NCBI GenBank assembly: GCA_036365515.1
Contig: CM070874.1
Span: forward strand, 175,758,297 to 175,822,296
DNA from: Torymus aiolomorphi
Lineage: Eukaryota; Arthropoda; Insecta; Hymenoptera; Torymidae
DNA: 64,000 bases
Reading direction: 5' to 3'
The position numbers were made by a program, and so were the translations under genes. Position 1 is the first letter of the stretch; every line of letters starts with the position of its first letter. This document shows positions 43,983 to 54,419 of the stretch, one piece after another. The notes under the pieces are model-generated. The model was not told where the DNA came from. It made no database searches and saw only the letters and a program-made list of their open reading frames with translations.

Positions 43983-44012
43983 ATATCGTCCTGACGAGGT
44001 TGGTTTTCTATA

Positions 44013-44233
44013 TCAATTTGTGATAATCTTTCTTTGTTTATTCTCAATAATTTCTAAATCTAAAAAACTAATCCTATTATTTTTCGATCGCTCGACAGTG
44101 AATTGTAAGTTCGTGTCATAGAAATTAAAAATATTAAGTGTGTCCTCTATGTTATTCTTTTTAATACACAACACAATGTCATCTAGATATCGAAAGTAAA
44201 ATATCGGTTTTGATTCTAATTTGTTAATACAAG
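44013..44233 (-). pseudogene. PLE2 RT fragment (5' truncated)
   Basis: Contains FRYLDDIVLCIKK (YLDD instead of YVDD) and ERSKNNRISFLDLEII. It starts abruptly at 44233 at the TSD, so all of RT upstream of motif C is gone. A frame break near 43990 separates it from the linker. Confidence 0.85.
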
Positions 44234-44308
44234 TTGTTAATACAAAATAATAATTTTTTAAATAATAATTTTTATTATTTTTAGCAGTCATAAAAAGTAC
44301 TATTTCAA

Positions 44309-44630
44309 TCCTCTCTTAAAAAAGTGATGGAGGAAATCTGTCATCACAATAAGACTGTTTTGATTGGTTGTTGCTGGCTCATTTGATTGGTATACATAGA
44401 ATAAGCGCCAAAATCGAGTATGTTTGAATTTTGAAGATTGGATTCTTGACTTTGAATATTTAAAACTGAATAGTATAAAAAAAATTTCATGATTTTATTT
44501 ATGAGACTTACGTTATTATCGTATAATTTAAACTATTTAAAACAAACTTTTAAAATGAAACTTGATCATGTTCATAACCTCAAAAACAAAGAGATAAATG
44601 ATACGCGCGAAGCGCGCTAAAAGTAGCTAG
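44309..44630 (+). mobile_element. Helitron-like non-autonomous element, copy 2 (322 bp)
   Basis: Begins TCCTCTCTTAAAAAAGTGATG and ends CTAG, with a perfect CGCGC-GAA-GCGCG hairpin (44604-44616) 10 nt before CTAG. The other palindrome arm retains the uninterrupted target (complement at 48181-48205), showing insertion exactly between A and T with no duplication. These are the canonical Helitron signatures: 5' TC, 3' CTRR, a subterminal hairpin, and AT target. Confidence 0.88.
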
Positions 44631-44853
44631 TAATAGTAAAAATCTCATATGTCGAGTGTGTCCCAGCGCTATTATAAAAAATAATATATTTTTCTCCATG
44701 TCTGTAATAAATATTATATTGTTTTAAATTTACTGCTAAGTTTCCTCCTTCACTGTAAGTTATATTACAATAACTTGTACTTGTACTCTAATATGAAGGA
44801 ACACTGACATTTCATAATTTTACACCTCTGCCAATGTAGAGAAATGAGAAACG

Positions 44854-45075
44854 ATGGTCAACGAGTCTCGTGCTCGCGCTATTCGATGCCGACCCGCGAT
44901 AGCAAAATCACACGAGGCCGGCGCCGAGCGCGCCCACGTGTACTCGATATTAGCAGCTATCAAGAACAGTCATGGTAGCGACGGCGACAGCGCGAGGAGG
45001 CAACGTCTTGGCGATGATGTCCCCGTTGACAGAACTCAGTTAAAATTTTACGCCAAGTCTCATATAATAAAATAA
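44854..45075 (+). other. GC-rich island in palindrome arm (mirror of 47748-47969)
   Basis: A 73-codon frame (MVNESRARAIRCRP...) is present in both palindrome arms. Ten base differences between the arms fall in it, eight of which change the amino acid, so there is no sign of protein-level constraint. I treat it as a GC-rich island of the foldback element rather than a gene. Confidence 0.5.
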
Positions 45076-46669
45076 AGTAAAAAGTATCTTACAAAATTTG
45101 AGTTCTCACTAGTCTTGGTGAATTCACATATACTTATAAAAGCACTTTACATATGAAAAAGTATTTAAATGTGGATGGCTTTACTAGTTTATTAATTGTA
45201 ATCGATTTTTAAATAAATTGTTTGTACATTCATTATTATTTATTATAATTGAAGTTTTTTCTCCACCACTCACTGTTGTACTGTGAGGTATATTTAAAAA
45301 TTTTTTTAATATATTTATTAATTTTGTTATTTAGTAAATATTGTATACTTATAGGTACAGTCTTTAGGCTGCAATTATAGCCACATCTCCTTTGAGATCC
45401 AGAATTTAGTTGCTCGTTGATAGATTCAAGACTTGGGTGGCCTTAACGCAGGAAATATATTTTGACCCAATGAACTAAATAATATTGTAGATAACTTATA
45501 CGAGAGGACCAAAATCAACCTTGATTGTGTGTAAATTGTAGCTAAAGATACTAAGTACCTATAAGCATACAAAATTTTCTAATTACATAGAATATTTTGT
45601 ATACTCATAGGTAGTACTTTTAGTTACAACTTTTATTACTCGATAAGTCACTTATCGGCTGGGTGACTTTATCGCAGGAAATATTGGGCTGTATGGACAA
45701 AATAACTTGATTCATATTTGACTATAATAGTTATGACTTGTATGTATTGCTTTTTTCAAATAAAATTTATATTTAACATGATATTTTTACCAAATCATAT
45801 ATTTTTTTTTAATGTAAAGCAATGTTTTCAAAAACATACTTAACCATTAAGGTCACAAAGAATCATATCAAATATGATGCCATTTGGTCCATTGAGTTCA
45901 AATATGTCCAGCGGTAAAGTCACCCAGCCTATATAAATGTGGATTTTTTATAAATAAATTATGGTATTAATTTATTTATATTATGACCAGTTCTTTTTAT
46001 AAATTAATAATGTGAAGGAGTTAAAATTATATGATTAATCATATTAAAGGGGATTGACATGTGCGTAGCTGGGGCTGTAATTTTCTTAATGTTATATTTA
46101 TGCTTTGCAAGTATTTTGTATATAGCACTATACAAGTTATTGTTAAAAAATTTACAATGAAAGAAGAAACCCATGCATTATTGCAAAATGATACTTGATC
46201 ATTAAAATGTAGCTTACAGCTTGTTTGTTAAATGCAGCAGTAAATTTAGAATAATTATATTATATTTATAACATAACCTTTAACAAACTGTAAGCTATAG
46301 TTTAATGCTTAAATAACATTTAGCAATACTGTGCAAAGCATGTAACAATACTTGCAAAGCATAAATATAACATTAAGATAATTACAGCCCCAGCTACGCA
46401 CATGTCAATCCTCTTTAATACGATTAATCATATAATTTTAACTCCTTCACATTATTAATTTATAAATAGAACTGGTCATAATACAAATAAATTAATACTA
46501 TAATTTATTATAAAAAATCCACATTTATATAGGCCGGGTGACTTTACCGCTGGACATATTCGAACTCAATGGACCAAATGGCATCATATTTGATATGATT
46601 CTTTGTGACCTTAATGGTTAAGTATGTTTTTGAAAACATTGCTTTACATTAAAAGAAAATGTATGATTT

Positions 46670-47023
46670 GTCGTATAAATGATGCAAATGGCAGCGATGA
46701 ATAATTATAGTTTCCCGAGTGGAAGCGAATGGTTCTACTGCCCAACAAAGTAGTGGAATAATAAAACAAAATTATCAATTCCAACGTTTCGGGTGATTTA
46801 TTGTCACCCCTTCTCAAGGTTCTAAAAAACACAAGTTACATATAATTAAAAACTATAATACAATGTTCCACAATTTTCAACTGAAATCTTACCAATAAAA
46901 CTTAAGCTTATACTAATATAAGTGGACGCAAGAAGCTGCCACTAGTCAATAAGACTATTGTACGCAATTTTACATATTTTTATCGGCAGGCGAGAATGTG
47001 TGAGTGATGTAGATAGAGATAGG
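46670..47023 (-). mobile_element. Short PLE remnant 3, 13-bp TSD
   Basis: 354 bp between AAATGTATGATTT at 46657-46669 and 47024-47036. It contains a PLE-end motif (CTTGAGAAGG, stem, CGAAACGTTGG) on the minus strand and no coding sequence. It lies near the centre of the palindromic element in its right arm; the left arm at about 45803 lacks it. Confidence 0.8.
46794..46818 (-). ncRNA. Degenerate hammerhead-like motif, PLE3
   Basis: CTTGAGAAG replaces CTGAAGAG, followed by a GGGTGA...TCACCC stem and GAAACGTTGG. Stem II is intact but the first core block is altered. Confidence 0.4.
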
Positions 47024-47747
47024 AAATGTATGATTTGGTAAAAATATCATGTTAAATATAAATTGTATTTGAAAAAAGCAATACATACAAGCCATAACTA
47101 TTATAGTCAAATATGAATCAAGTCATTTTGTCCGTATGGTCCCAATGTTTCCTGCGATAAAGTCAGCCACGCCCATAAGTGACTTATCGAGTAATAAAAG
47201 TTGTAACTAAAGGTACTACCTATGAGTATACAAAATATTCTATGTAATTACAAAATTTTGTATGCTTATAGGTACTTAGTATCTTTAGCTACAATTTACA
47301 CACAATCAAGGTTGATTTTGGTTCTTTCGTATAAGTTATCTACAATATTATTTAGTTCATTGGGTCCAAATATATTTCCTACGCTAAGGCCACCCAAGTC
47401 TTAAATCTATCAAGGAGCAACTAAATTGTGGATCTCAAAGGAGATGTGCCTATAATTACAGCCTAAAGACTGTACCTATAAGTATACAATATTTACTAAA
47501 TAACAAAATTAATAAATATATTAAAAAAATTTTTAAATATACCTCATAGTACAACAGTGAGTGGTGGAGAAAAAACTTCAATTATAATAAATAATAATGA
47601 ATGTACAAACAATTTATTTAAAAATCGATTACAATTAATAAACTAGTAAAGCCATCCACATTTAAATACTCTTTTATATGTAAAGTGCTTTTATAGGTAT
47701 ATGTGAATTCACCAAGACTAGTGAGGACTCCAATTTTGTAAGATACT

Positions 47748-47969
47748 TTATTTTGTTATATGAGACTTGGCGTAAAATTTTAGCTGAGTTCTGTCAACGG
47801 GGATATCATCGCCAAGACGTCGCCTCCTCGCGCTGTCGCCGTCGCTATCATGACTGTTCTTGATAGCTGTTAATATCGAGTACACGTGGACGCGCTCGGC
47901 GCCAGCCTCGTGTGATTTTGCTATCGCGGGTCGGCATCGAGTAGCGCGAGCACAAGACTCGTTGACCAT
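47748..47969 (-). other. GC-rich island in palindrome arm (mirror of 44854-45075)
   Basis: See 44854-45075. All ten differences between the two arms in this segment are transitions. Confidence 0.5.
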
Positions 47970-49668
47970 CGTTTCTCCTTTCTCTACATTGGCAGAGGTG
48001 TAAAGTTATGAAATGTCAGTGTTTCTTCATACTAGAGTACAAGTACAAGTTATTGTTATATAACTTACAGTGAAGGAGGAAACTTAGCAATAAATTTAAA
48101 ACAATATAATATTTATTACAGACATGGAGAAAAATATATTATTTTTTATATTAGCGCTGGGACACACTCGACATATGAGATTTTTACTATTATTGAAATA
48201 GTACTTTTTATGACTGCTGAAAAATAATAAAAATTACTATTTCAAATAGTAAAATTTGCTACATAAATAATAAAAATTATTATTTAAAAAGAAAAATTTG
48301 CTACGAAAATCATAAAAATGTCTGTTTCAAACAGTCAAAATCCCACATATCGAGTGTGTCCCAGCGCTATAAAATAATAAATTTTTTATAAACACAGTGA
48401 TGTTTACAGATAAATTTTTCTCTGTGTGGATTTTTTCCTAATTCAATGGTATGTACTAATAATTAAGTATCACTTGTTAATATCACTTGCAAACCATACA
48501 TATCAAATTATGAAAAGGACAGTTTGGATAATTTCAACTCAGGCGTCGTTCATGTCAACACGCTAGTGTACTTATAATGTGTATGGGTGATCTGGGATAC
48601 GCCAATAGTATTTAAACCATGTAAATAACTGCTCTAATATATATTTGAATATATTTGAAGCAGAAAAGTTCTTTTTAGTTTTAAATAGTAATATTATGTA
48701 TATAAATATATATTTTTCAATATACCTATGTTAAACAGATATGATCTGTAAATTTTGTTATTATTAGGGTAAAATGAAATTAACAATCCAATCCATATTA
48801 ATACATTGATTTACAGCTAAAAAATATGGCCAAATTGAGAATAAAATATAGCTCTATTTGTAGCTAAAAAATATAGCTATATTTTCACCTTTCAATCTAC
48901 CTATATTTCCATTTAATAATAAATTTATAGGTGTATTTACAAGTGAAAAATTAACTAAATTTTTACCTAATAGTAGCTGGAAATTTGCATGCCACTAAAT
49001 ATATAACTGGATTTCCAGTTATTCATAGGTGGATTTTAGCTAAATTTCCAGTTGTTAACAGGTGGATTTGCAGCTAAAAATTTTAGCTAAATTTCCAGTT
49101 GTTAATAGGTCGTAATCGTTTACTTAGATTTACAGCTAAAAATTTAACTAAATTTTCAGATAAAAAATACAACTAAATATCCAAAGAAATACAGCTGTAT
49201 TTCAAGTCGATATAGCTATATTTTTTAGCTGTTTTTTAGCTATTTTTTTAGCTGATTTATCTTAACAGGGCGTGCACATTCTGATATAAGTGTACACATG
49301 CGCATATGTACACTTCTTGATAGACTGATTCTTGTAGAGCGCGCCTGATAAATTTAAAAATTCTGCAATCGCATTTAAAGTTAATGGCTACACTTGAATT
49401 GTCCAATAGTATTGCAGGATTTTAAAATTCAGTAAGCACGTTCCACGAGAATCATGTCTATCGAGTGTACATACAGTCACATACTCACACGTACATTAAC
49501 ACTGCAGTTACGCACTGATATATTTACAGTCAATGTTTGTGAATTATGGAAGCACGTACACAGTTGTGAAAATAAAACTTATTTTTTAATGTCGAATTTC
49601 GGCTAACTCGCGCGATTATCGCGCCAGAAAATGGTCGATAAACTGGCATGATCATCGCGCGATATTTT

Positions 49669-51346
49669 TCAATAGGACGATGCTAACCATTTGTGAAGTG
49701 TCCCCCGAACGCCAAAATCCCATAACTTCTCAAGTAACCTCGTGTGATTTACCGAGTCAAAGGCTTTCGAGAAATCGACGTAGACCACATCAACTTGCAG
49801 GTGCCTATCCAGTGCTGTGGAGACGAAGTAGATAAAGACCAGAAGAGTTGTGACGGTGGATCTACGTCGGACGAAGCCATGTTGCAGACTAGTCACTATA
49901 GCTAGCAGGAAATCTGATAGCTTAGCTGTTATTTTATTAATGCATCCATGAGTTTAGATTAACAGCTAATAATAGAGATCGGCCTATAATTCGTGACATC
50001 ATACTTGACACCTGATTTGAATACCGGGATGATGTATGCGCGCTTCCAGAGTGTCGGAAACCCTGGGCGATGAAAGCCGCAACAGCTGTGTGATGGGTTC
50101 CACAAGAGAGGGGAGACACCTCTTTACAAAAATAGAGGGGATCCCATCAGGCCCTGAACTCGATTTACAATCTAAACTAGAGATAATAGCAGCTACCTCG
50201 TAACTAGTTATATCTACAGTATGAAGAACATCACTGTTTTCAGCGATGAGACTAGATAGCGAACTAGATCTATAAACCGACCCGAAATACGTCGAAAATA
50301 AATTTTCAATAGAAGACCGGCCATCTGCTTTGGTGTTAGAATAATACATATTGTTAGGAATTCCCCAGTCATGACGCAGATCCTTAACATAAGACCAAAA
50401 CGCTTTCGGATTACATTTAATGTTCGCCTCGATGCGCTCTATATGGTCCCTATAATCACATTTCGATAACCTAATACATCTAGCTCACAACTCCTTAAAC
50501 CTAATATAATCGGAGAGCGCTCTCGTGCGCTTCCACTGAGCGTGGGCTGCCTTCTTACAAATTAGTAGAGCCTTAAGATCCCGGCCAAACCATTTTGGGT
50601 AATGACTGGAGGGTCCCATATGGTACATGGGAACATGACACGAGATTACCTCGTTTAAACGGGAGTAAAACTTGCTAACGCATATGTCAATGTCGTCTGA
50701 AGCAGATAAAAAGCCCCAGTCAATACCCGCCATGATATTGTTAATCCGTTCATAGTTACATTTGTAAAAATTTCTACAAGGCACAGCACCCGTATACCTC
50801 ATCGCGGGGTAGGCTAGGTAACGAAAACCACAATGGTATATGATGTTCATTGGATTTCAGCGGCGATTCATCAACGTCCATACAGCTGACTAGATTTGGC
50901 GATACAAAGACGAGATCAAGAGTGTAACCCTTTGACACGAGAGGGGGAGCCAGCTGCTTAAGATCATAAAAACTGCAAGCCTCCACTAGTAGCCGAGAGC
51001 AGGATGTAATAACTGGTGGCACATACTCGAGGCTCCGGACCTGCAAGGGATCGTATGACTACTCCAAATAGCGCAAATTGAAGTCGCTCGCAACAAGGAC
51101 CTCATCGCAATGCTCCCTCTGGAAAAAGCCGTCAAGGTTTGATGTGAAGTCCGCCACTATATCCTCATCCGGCACCCGAGAGTAGGCTGCAGCGACCAGA
51201 AGTTTGGAGTTACCCAGAGAGACGGTGACCAGGGTCAGACTGGATCTAAGGCTGGATTTAACAGCGACTAGAGCACCACCACCACGAGAGAGATCACAGC
51301 GTGTCGTTGTATCACAGCGACATAGCGAAAGACAGTAGCGACACAC
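49669..51346 (-). pseudogene. LINE endonuclease and N-terminal half of RT
   Basis: Minus-strand pieces in order: 51346-51059 (SRGGGALVAVKSS, VAAAYSRVPDED, VASDFNLRYLE), 51046-50774 (GYTLDLVFVSP), 50850-50485 (HYPKWFGRDLKALL, KKAAHAQWKRTR), 50349-49999 (SSSGPDGIPSIFVKRCL) and 49896-49681 (LQHGFVRRRSTVTTL, VDVVYVDFSKAFDSVNH, HKWLAS). This is the AP-like endonuclease followed by RT motifs 0-4 of a jockey-type LINE. Several frame breaks occur. The RT then stops at the boundary of the palindromic element and continues at 30438. Confidence 0.88.
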
Positions 51347-51537
51347 TCAGTGAAAGTAGGAGGTTAGGATTCCGCCTCGCCACGAGGTCGACACTCAAAT
51401 GTAAATGTACGCAGGCAGATGCACTCCCGCAAGACGATTTACCGCACAGGACACACAGAAAATTTTTGCGCGTTTGATGGGCGTACAACAAAAGTGAGAA
51501 TTTTAGTTAAACTATTCACTATATTAACTTTTAACAG

Positions 51538-52007
51538 TGCGAAAAACAAAGGTGTATTGCCACTGAAGCGTCCCCTGATGGCCATCCATTATGCTACGAG
51601 GTGTATTTGTCTTCTGCTTTATTACGTTTTCACTATTTTCTTTACTTTGATTAGATTCACAGGTACCTTTATATTTTTCATTGGCAGAAATGTGTTCGCT
51701 AACAGAACTCTCATCTTGTACATAAGCTGTTAGACGATTGTAAAGTTCTGCATCACAGTTGTCGCAAACAGGATGCTCATCATGTTCATTGGCTGTTTGG
51801 TTATTGCAAACTTTTATATCACATTTTGAATTATTATTAATATCACAGACTTCTTGTAATTCAATAATTTCATAAACTACTTCATTAGAATCTTCAATCC
51901 TGTTTGAGGGTAATACATCTGTCGTTGCCGTATTTTCAATGATGTTACTGTGCACAGTCTGCACAAGTGATAGATCATCACTATATTTACACTTGTTTTG
52001 GTTCTGT
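51538..52007 (-). pseudogene. Mutator-like gene, detached N-terminal segment
   Basis: The minus frame is open from about 52007 to 51524 and acidic, with CDNCDAELYNRL and ending GHQGTLQWQYTFVFR. The end overlaps the LINE target repeat; on the other side of the LINE the frame resumes as DYTYLFSQISEKFDDH, so QYT-F/Y-V/L-F is duplicated in both. I infer that this is the N-terminal, variable part of the Mutator-like transposase. It has no ATG after the upstream stop; a splice acceptor near 52008 (AAAAACAG) is possible. Confidence 0.6.
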
Positions 52008-52842
52008 TTTTATTTTGTAATGGCCCTATGCAGCAAACATATAAGAATTATTTCAACTATACTAATGTAATCCTCAATTTTTTTATAAAGGTGTCACAGA
52101 AGTAAATCTATAAAAAGGTAGAAATATTTGTGTTTGTATTATTTTATATGTAAATTCTCCCGATCTTTTATTTCAAAAACATTTCTGAATAAAAATAATT
52201 TTATATAAGTCTACTCTATTATATCAGACTATAAGACAATTAGGAATAAGGAAGTATTGGATACAATGTAAGATTACATACCTTCTCTTTGCGCGAGCCT
52301 TTTTGCGCGATAACCTCTTTTTTGATAGCTTCGGCTTATGATACCGAATTTTATTATAAAACCCATATTTTATAATGCGGTATTATTATTATTAATTAAT
52401 ATTATTATTATTATTAATTAGAAATAAATATTATAAGAACAGAGAATAAATAAAACAACAGGAACTATGATAATACTAGTACGCGAAGGATATCTAAAAA
52501 CTAAAAACTGAACTATTTAGTTATATAAGTATATATTATTGTATTATATTATATTAGTATATACAACGTCAAAATAACAAGAAATCAAAACGAAAGAAAA
52601 TAAAATGCACTATGATAAGCGCTCTACTATCGACAATCTGGTGGCTAGCCGGTGCATACCTGTACCCGCAATGGCTAATATATATCGCGACATCAGTAAT
52701 TGACCGTCATCTAGTAACATTGGGTCATATACTCATATATATCCCCTACATATTAATATCCACGGACGTGTCGGCATCACGCGAAAATAAACGTAACGCT
52801 AAAAATAGATATAGATATACAGATGTGTGTTGTCTTGGCGGG
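52008..52842. other. AT-rich flank without supported gene
   Basis: Mostly AT-rich with a TTATTA tract near 52380-52430. A 96-codon plus-strand frame at 52612-52902 runs into the promoter module and has no recognisable content. Confidence 0.5.
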
Positions 52843-52900
52843 TATATAAGGCGGGACGGGGAGCTCTACGGCTCAGTTGGAGCCCGGCGCTCCAGGAGGT
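52843..52900 (+). promoter_or_regulatory. Core promoter module 1 (TATA, Inr, 24-nt exon, splice donor)
   Basis: TATATAAG at 52843-52850, arthropod Inr CTCAGTT with the +1 A at 52875 (32 nt downstream), then a 24-nt segment ending AGGAG|GTAAGA, a strong 5' splice site at 52899. AGATG at +28 to +32 fits the DPE consensus RGWYV. The 24-nt exon contains a GGAGC...GCTCC stem. Confidence 0.6.
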
Positions 52901-52924
52901 AAGATGCCTCCTGCCAGGGGAGTA

Positions 52925-52958
52925 GCGGAGAGCGAGCGAGCGAGCGAGCGAGCGAGCG

Positions 52959-53009
<51 letters not shown>
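52925..53009. repeat. (GCGA)n/(GA)n microsatellite
   Basis: GCGA repeats followed by GA repeats between promoter modules 1 and 2; a potential GAGA-factor-binding tract. Overlapping Ser-Leu and Arg-Glu frames are repeat translations. Confidence 0.95.
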
Positions 53010-53011
<2 letters not shown>

Positions 53012-53033
53012 GAGAGGAGGGGGGGGATCTGCA

Positions 53034-53130
53034 TCTGCGCAGACGCATGGTTGCATTGCTGGGGGGGGGGGGTATGTAAGGCGGGCCGCAGAGCGTCGTG
53101 GCTCAGTTGGAGCCCGGCACTCCAGGAGGT
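53034..53130 (+). promoter_or_regulatory. Core promoter module 2
   Basis: TATGTAAG at 53073-53080, Inr +1 A at 53105 (32 nt), 24-nt exon and GTAAGA donor at 53129. TGCGCAGACGCA (about 53034-53045) is a near match to the palindromic NRF-1/Ewg site. Confidence 0.55.
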
Positions 53131-53155
53131 AAGATGCCTCCTGCCAGGGGAGTAG

Positions 53156-53229
53156 CGGAGAGAGAGAGAGCGAGCGAGAGAGAGAGAGAGAGAGCGAGCG
53201 AGAGAGAGAGAGAGAGAGCGAGCGAGAGA
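53156..53229. repeat. (GA)n/(GCGA)n microsatellite
   Basis: GA- and GCGA-rich spacer between modules 2 and 3. Confidence 0.95.
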
Positions 53230-53230
53230 G

Positions 53231-53323
53231 GTGCGCAGGCGCATTCTTACATAGCCTGCCGGGGCTATATAAGGCCGGCCGCAGCGTTCCGCGGCTCAGT
53301 TGGAGCCTGGCTCTCTAGGAGGT
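53231..53323 (+). promoter_or_regulatory. Core promoter module 3
   Basis: TGCGCAGGCGCA (about 53232-53243) is a perfect NRF-1/Ewg palindrome. TATATAAG at 53266-53273, Inr +1 A at 53298 (32 nt), 24-nt exon, GTAAGG donor at 53322. The exon sequence has diverged (GGAGCCTGGCTCTCT), but its length and the donor are kept. Confidence 0.6.
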
Positions 53324-53338
53324 AAGGTGCCTTCAGCT

Positions 53339-53394
53339 GTGTGCGCGTGCGCGTGTGCGTGTGCGTGTGTGTGTGTGTGTGTGGGGGGGGGGGG
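53339..53394. repeat. (GT)n(G)n microsatellite
   Basis: GTGTGCGCGTG-type repeats ending in a G-run. Confidence 0.95.
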
Positions 53395-53589
53395 CAGAGA
53401 GGAAGTGGCAGTGCTGGCCGTATGGTTTCGAAAGGAACTTTGTTTTTTATAATATACGAATATACTATATACTAAAATAACATAACATAAATAAATATTA
53501 ATGCTGTGAATTATGCTTTTCAGGTGTGCAAGCAAGTATACATCTATCAAATAGGTGTATACTTGAATCTTCTCTAAAGATTAAAGAAA

Positions 53590-54210
53590 AACGTGTTATT
53601 GATTATTGTGTTTTGATCATTGATTATATTACTTATTGTCTATTGATTAGTGTTTTTTGACTATTGTTTATTGATTATTGTTTGTTGATTATTGTCTATT
53701 TAATATTGATTATTGTTTATTGAATATTCACCATTAAATATCGATTATTGGCTATTAAATATTGATTATGGATTATTGAATATTAATTATTAATTATTAA
53801 TTATTTATTTTTGATATTTCTATTGATAAGAACTCACAAGAATCGAAATGAACTGATAAGAATTGATAAGAATTTATATGAACTGAAATTAACTGAAATG
53901 AACTGAAATTAACTGAAATGAACTGATATGAACTGAAATGAATTGATGTGAACTGAAGTGAACTGATGTGAACTGAAATGAACTTATGTGAACTGAAGTG
54001 AACTGATAAATAATAAATAATTAGGAGTTATTGATTATTGTCTGTTTATTAATATCTATTGATTATTTATTGACTATTGAATTGAATTGAATATTGACCA
54101 TTGAATATTGATTATTGACTTTTGATATCACTATTGAGTATTGATTGTTACTGATTAGAACTGAAAAGAACTGATAAGAACTGAAAAGAACTGATAAGAA
54201 CTGATTTTTG
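53590..54210. repeat. Tandem repeats of TTGATTATTG and GAACTGAAAT-type units
   Basis: About 53590-53815 and 54030-54130 consist of degenerate 10-12-bp TATTGATTATTG units; about 53835-54010 and 54150-54205 consist of AACTGAAATG/AACTGATAAG units. The two arrays alternate, as in the minisatellite interior of some Helitrons. No coding content. Confidence 0.8.
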
Positions 54211-54419
54211 CTATTGAACTTTGGCTGTTGTTATTGAACATTTGCCATTTTGAGTAAAAATTAAAAACTATATTTTGATTATTATTGAACTTTTACAAGT
54301 ATTTGTATTAGCATTAATAAAAAGTCTTGATTAATTTTTCTTATTTATTGTTTTTTATTATTATTTATATTGTATTTCATTGGAAATATCATTAGCGGCA
54401 TTTAAATATTAGTAGTTTA

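Larger units (their letters stand above)
37916..44233 (-). mobile_element. Penelope-like element 2 (minus), 9-bp TSD, carrying an LTR element
   Basis: Flanked by TTGTTAATA at 37907-37915 and 44234-44242. The 3' end with a hammerhead-like motif lies at 37916-38111; the element is then interrupted by a gag-only LTR element (38112-42889) and resumes to RT at 44233, where it is 5' truncated inside motif C. Coding is about 70% similar in protein to PLE1, so it is a different subfamily. It sits in the left arm of the palindromic element. Confidence 0.85.
30443..49676. mobile_element. Giant palindromic foldback element, expanded by nested insertions (19.2 kb)
   Basis: Both ends begin CCTATTGAAAAATATCGCGCGA in inverted orientation, and the target duplication reads ACAA (30439-30442) versus ACGA (49677-49680). 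Left arm segments 30443-30708, 37199-37906, 44243-44308 and 44631 to about 46230 pair with the right arm from 49676 down to about 46230. Without the later insertions the element is about 6 kb and almost wholly palindromic. Subterminal TCGCGCGAT units recur several times at the ends, more in the left one. No transposase is recognisable, so it is non-autonomous and of unassigned superfamily; a 4-bp duplication and long arms recall foldback elements. Confidence 0.85.
29133..51537 (-). mobile_element. Jockey-like LINE, split by a 19.2-kb insertion
   Basis: Endonuclease and RT coding runs on the minus strand from about 51346 to 49681 and resumes at 30438, continuing to a 3' end at about 29135 with an AATAA-type tail. 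Removing 30443-49676 rejoins the RT exactly between ...HKWLAS and YLSQRLQ.... Imperfect repeats of about 20 bp (TGCGAAAA...AGGTGTA) at 29113-29132 and 51538-51557 look like its target duplication inside the Mutator-like gene. The native element would be about 3.2 kb. Its 5' part is decayed. Confidence 0.8.

Noticed and set aside
44854..45075. 73-codon frame present in both palindrome arms, as a conserved small gene
   Set aside because: Eight of ten differences between copies change the amino acid, so no protein constraint is evident; the frame persists because the arms are DNA copies of each other.
52875..53321. The 24-nt exons as trans-spliced leader (SL RNA) genes
   Set aside because: Short leader plus GTAAG donor is suggestive, but there is no Sm site or compact SL RNA body downstream, and insects are not known to use SL trans-splicing; TATA/Inr promoters with a short first exon explain the data.
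53100..53400. CRISPR-like direct repeats among the promoter modules
   Set aside because: Three diverged promoter copies with microsatellite spacers in a eukaryotic genome; no CRISPR features.
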